A stretch of DNA of 64,000 nt from Nocardia goodfellowii. GTDB lineage: Bacteria; Actinomycetota; Actinomycetes; Mycobacteriales; Mycobacteriaceae. Positions 61,612-64,000 of this stretch are shown here, one piece after another. Every line of letters begins with the position of its first letter. Positions within the stretch are counted from its first letter, which is position 1. The position numbers were made by a program, and so were the translations under genes. The stretch lies in contig NZ_JAGGMR010000001.1 of NCBI RefSeq assembly GCF_017875645.1, positions 1,364,001-1,428,000 on the forward strand. The letters are read 5' to 3'. The notes beneath the pieces were generated by a model. The model did not search any database, had not been told where the DNA came from, and saw only the letters and a program-made list of their open reading frames with translations.

Positions 61612-63129
61612 CTACCGCGCGATTGCCAGCTCGCGGGTTTCCCGCATCGCTTCCGGTGCCGTCTTGTTGCCTCGCATGACGAACAGGGCCAGGATCGCGG
61701 CGGCCAGCACGCCAACGCCGCCGGCGAGGAAACTGGTGGTCATGCCGCTGGCGAAAGCCGTTCGGGCGGTGTCGATCAGCGCCGCGTCGCCGGTACCGGC
61801 GGCCACCGCGAAGGCGTCACCGATGGAGCGGCGGGCGGCCTCCGGTGCGTCCTCGGGCATGGCTCTGGTGAAGCCGCTGGCGAGAATCGAGCCGAGCACC
61901 GCGATGCCCAGCGCCGCGCCGGCCTGCTGGATGGTGTCGTTCAGGGCGGAGCCCGCACCGGCCTGCTCCTCCGGGACCGCGCTCATCAGGGCGGCGATAG
62001 CGGCGGGTTGAGCGAAACCGGCACCGGCGCCGAGGACGACCAGGGCGACGGCGACCAGGGTGAACCCGCTGTCGGCCCGCAGACTCGACAGCAGACCCAG
62101 ACCAACGGTGGTGATCAACATGCCGGTGACGGCGAGGGCCCGGTTGCCCAGCGTCGCGCCCAGCCCGGCGCCGAGGCCGTTGCAGAGGATCGAGGCCAGC
62201 AGCATCGGGATCAGCGCCAGCCCGGCCTCGGTGGGCGAGTAGCCGAGGACGAACTGCAGGTACTGCGTCAGCACCAGCAGAATGCCGCCGTTGGCGACCT
62301 GCACGAGAGTCAGCGACAGGCTGCCGCCGGCGAAGTCGCGGTCCCGGAACAGGTGCAGTGGCACCATCGGTTCGGCGACGCGCTTTTCCCAGGCGATGAA
62401 CGACACCAGGCTGAGGACGGCAATGGTGAGCGTGATCAGGGTGCTCGCGTGATCGAAGCCGCCCGCGGGGAATTCGATGATGGTCCAGACCAGGGCCGTC
62501 ATGCCGACCATGGACAGCACCGCGCCCGGCACGTCCGGTTTCGTTTGCGGCCCTTTGGATTCCGGCATCAATACCAGTGCCGCGACGATGGCGATGATCG
62601 CCACCGGGATGTTGATCGAGAACGCCGCGCCCCACCAGAAGTGCGCGATCAGCACGCCGCCCAGCACCGGACCGGCGATCAGACCGAGCACCGACGCGGC
62701 GCTCCACGCCGCCATCGCTTTACGGCGCTCCTGGTCGTCGAACACGGTGATCAGGATGGACAGGGTGCTCGGCAGCACCAGCGCGCCACCGATGCCCATC
62801 ACGGTGCGGGCCACGATCATCTCGATCGAGCTGTCGGCCAGGGTCGCGCCGAATGAGGCCGACCCGAACAGCGCCAAGCCGATGATCATCACCCGGCGGC
62901 GGCCGAACCGGTCGGCCAAGCCGCCCGCGGTGAGCAGCAGCCCCGCGAACACCAGGATGTAGGAATCCAGGATCCACTGGATGTCCTGTGCGCCGGCACC
63001 GAGATCCTCGGCCAGCGGCGGCACCGCCACGGCCAAGACGAAATTGTCGATGACCAGGACCAGGGTGCTCAGGCACAGCACCACCAGAATCCACCAGCGC
63101 TTGGGGTTGCGGGTGTCGATCGCGTCCAT
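61612..63129 (-). CDS. DHA2-family MFS drug exporter
   Basis: 505 aa with about 14 membrane helices. Motif D1-like LVIDNFVLAVAVPPLAEDLG, QWILDSYILVFAGLLLTAGG, motif A GLADRFGRRRVMIIG and motif C GPVLGGVLIAHFWWGAAFS. Divergently transcribed from a TetR gene across a 125-bp gap with two palindromes, the classic repressor-controlled pump arrangement. The substrate is unknown. Confidence 0.92.
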   Translation of the reverse strand: MDAIDTRNPKRWWILVVLCLSTLVLVIDNFVLAVAVPPLAEDLGAGAQDIQWILDSYILVFAGLLLTAGGLADRFGRRRVMIIGLALFGSASFGATLADSSIEMIVARTVMGIGGALVLPSTLSILITVFDDQERRKAMAAWSAASVLGLIAGPVLGGVLIAHFWWGAAFSINIPVAIIAIVAALVLMPESKGPQTKPDVPGAVLSMVGMTALVWTIIEFPAGGFDHASTLITLTIAVLSLVSFIAWEKRVAEPMVPLHLFRDRDFAGGSLSLTLVQVANGGILLVLTQYLQFVLGYSPTEAGLALIPMLLASILCNGLGAGLGATLGNRALAVTGMLITTVGLGLLSSLRADSGFTLVAVALVVLGAGAGFAQPAAIAALMSAVPEEQAGAGSALNDTIQQAGAALGIAVLGSILASGFTRAMPEDAPEAARRSIGDAFAVAAGTGDAALIDTARTAFASGMTTSFLAGGVGVLAAAILALFVMRGNKTAPEAMRETRELAIAR

Positions 63130-63168
63130 CGGAAACTCTTCTCTCGCAGTGTTGCGTACGCTGTTTGC

Positions 63169-63181
63169 GTGTTGCGAACAC
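63169..63181. promoter_or_regulatory. Palindrome, candidate TetR operator
   Basis: GTGTT-GCG-AACAC, perfect 5-bp arms, 40 nt upstream of the MFS start, in the shared promoter region. Confidence 0.5.
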
Positions 63182-63201
63182 TGTATGCATCATTTTGGGA
63201 C

Positions 63202-63217
63202 GTTCGCAAGTGCGAAC
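63202..63217. promoter_or_regulatory. Palindrome, candidate TetR operator
   Basis: GTTCGCA-AG-TGCGAAC, perfect 7-bp arms, 38 nt upstream of the TetR start. It shares the GTTCGC/GCGAAC core with the site at 63169. Confidence 0.6.
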
Positions 63218-63254
63218 ATCGTGCGCTAGGCTGGCCGAAACGGAAGGAGACTCG

Positions 63255-63986
63255 ATGCCCAGCGAGAAGCCGCAGGTGGAATCGGTGTGGACGCGCCCGC
63301 GCAAAGGCCGGGACCAGCCCGCCCTCACCCGCGAGCACATCGTCGCGGAGGCCGTCGCGCTGCTGGACGCGGAGGGCATGGAGGCGCTGACCATGCGCCA
63401 GCTGGGCGCGCGCCTCAACGCCGGCGCCACCTCCCTCTATCGGCACGTTGCCAACCGCGACGAACTGATCGAGCTGGTGGTGGACGAGGTCTACGGCGAG
63501 ATCGCCGTCCCCGGGATTTGCAACCCCGACGAATGGCGTGGTGCCACAGTGCAATTCGCGGCCAACATGCGGGCAATGATTCTGCGCCATCCCTGGATGG
63601 CCGGCACGCTCAGCCAGGTGGGCCTGTCCCACCTGGGCCCCAACGTCACCCGCATGACCGACCGCATGATCGCCCTGTTCCAGGCGGGCGGCTTCACGCC
63701 CGGCGAAGTGGGCGATGCCATCAGCGCGCTGAGCTCCTACGTCGTCGGCAGCAGCGTCAGCGAAGCCGCCTGGCTCACCGCCATCGCCCGCTCCGGCGGC
63801 ACCGAAGCCGAACTGGTCGCCGGTCTGCGCCCCGCCGTCGAGCAGGCCGCCGCCGAATTCCCCCGTCTCACCGCCGATCTCGCCACCGAGAACTGGGACC
63901 AGGACCCGGCCGAAGTCCGCGACCGCAAATTCACCTACGGCCTGGACCGTCTGCTCGACGGGCTCGATCCCCGCCGCAACCACTGA
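63255..63986 (+). CDS. TetR family transcriptional regulator (TetR_C_1 type)
   Basis: 243 aa from the ATG at 63255, with GGAAGGAGA four nt upstream. A flexible N terminus (VWTRPRKGRDQPALTREHIV) precedes the DNA-binding domain (AEAVALLDAEGMEALTMRQL, GARLNAGATSLYRHVANRDE). The C-terminal domain starts about residue 90 with the TetR_C_1 pattern typical of TetR(class)-like tetracycline/drug regulators. Presumably represses the divergent DHA2 pump and itself. The open frame upstream of 63255 overlaps the pump promoter and is not coding. Confidence 0.92.
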   Translation: MPSEKPQVESVWTRPRKGRDQPALTREHIVAEAVALLDAEGMEALTMRQLGARLNAGATSLYRHVANRDELIELVVDEVYGEIAVPGICNPDEWRGATVQFAANMRAMILRHPWMAGTLSQVGLSHLGPNVTRMTDRMIALFQAGGFTPGEVGDAISALSSYVVGSSVSEAAWLTAIARSGGTEAELVAGLRPAVEQAAAEFPRLTADLATENWDQDPAEVRDRKFTYGLDRLLDGLDPRRNH

Positions 63987-64000
63987 AACGTCAATCGCGC

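Noticed and set aside
1..64000. tRNA genes, CRISPR arrays, insertion sequences or prophage
   Set aside because: No clover-leaf genes, regularly spaced repeats, transposase or phage structural motifs were recognised by reading; a tRNAscan or profile search was not possible.

Overview
The window is high-GC actinobacterial DNA. Three things point to a mycolic-acid-containing actinomycete, most likely Nocardia (Rhodococcus is the main alternative): a trxA-trxB-rsmA-sigM-murJ-mutT4-pcnA block in the same order as M. tuberculosis Rv3914 back to Rv3907c, a complete mce operon, and a ugpAEBC transporter. In relatives the trx-sigM-murJ block lies close to oriC and parAB. A parS-like 16-mer at 13530 and the first 14 codons of a cwlM-like gene at the left edge fit that position.

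Layout. 1-13411: a minus-strand cell-envelope and redox block (mutT4, a large membrane protein, the MurJ flippase-pseudokinase fusion, sigM with its anti-sigma factor, trxB, trxA, cwlM start), the divergent CCA-adding enzyme gene pcnA, and an unassigned protein. 13530-20118: parS, a hydantoinase/5-oxoprolinase fusion, and a two-gene module of a STAND (NB-ARC + TPR) NTPase and a small companion protein. 20400-25869: a Zmp1-type M13 metallopeptidase, an XRE regulator with a DUF397 partner and a divergent small protein, a pirin and a Nudix hydrolase. 25965-38775: an MFS pump, secreted proteins, ugpAEBC (glycerophosphodiester import), an L,D-transpeptidase, an LppU-like lipoprotein, a DHA2 pump and a secreted S1 protease. 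38776-48821: a long AT-richer leader followed by yrbEA-yrbEB-mceABCDEF and an Mce-associated protein. 48895-64000: RNase HI, an SRPBCC protein, L-2-hydroxyglutarate oxidase, a TIGR03084 protein, a DUF445 protein, Lon behind a HAIR operator, a PaaI thioesterase/TetR pair, a DinB2-type polymerase, an AcuI-type reductase and a divergent DHA2 pump/TetR pair.

Most genes are ordinary chromosomal genes. The points most worth a second look are: (1) the STAND NTPase plus its glycine-zipper-like companion, a candidate conflict or defence module with an unclear translation start; (2) an RNase HI whose proline/alanine-rich tail ends in QTLTLF, resembling a sliding-clamp-binding motif; (3) a DinB2-like polymerase with glutamine at the steric-gate position; (4) regulatory sites readable from sequence: parS, a HAIR site before lon, a Crp-type site near the L,D-transpeptidase gene, a SigH-type promoter before trxB, and palindromes before sigM and between the MFS/TetR pair. 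No tRNA, rRNA, CRISPR array, insertion sequence or prophage was recognised.
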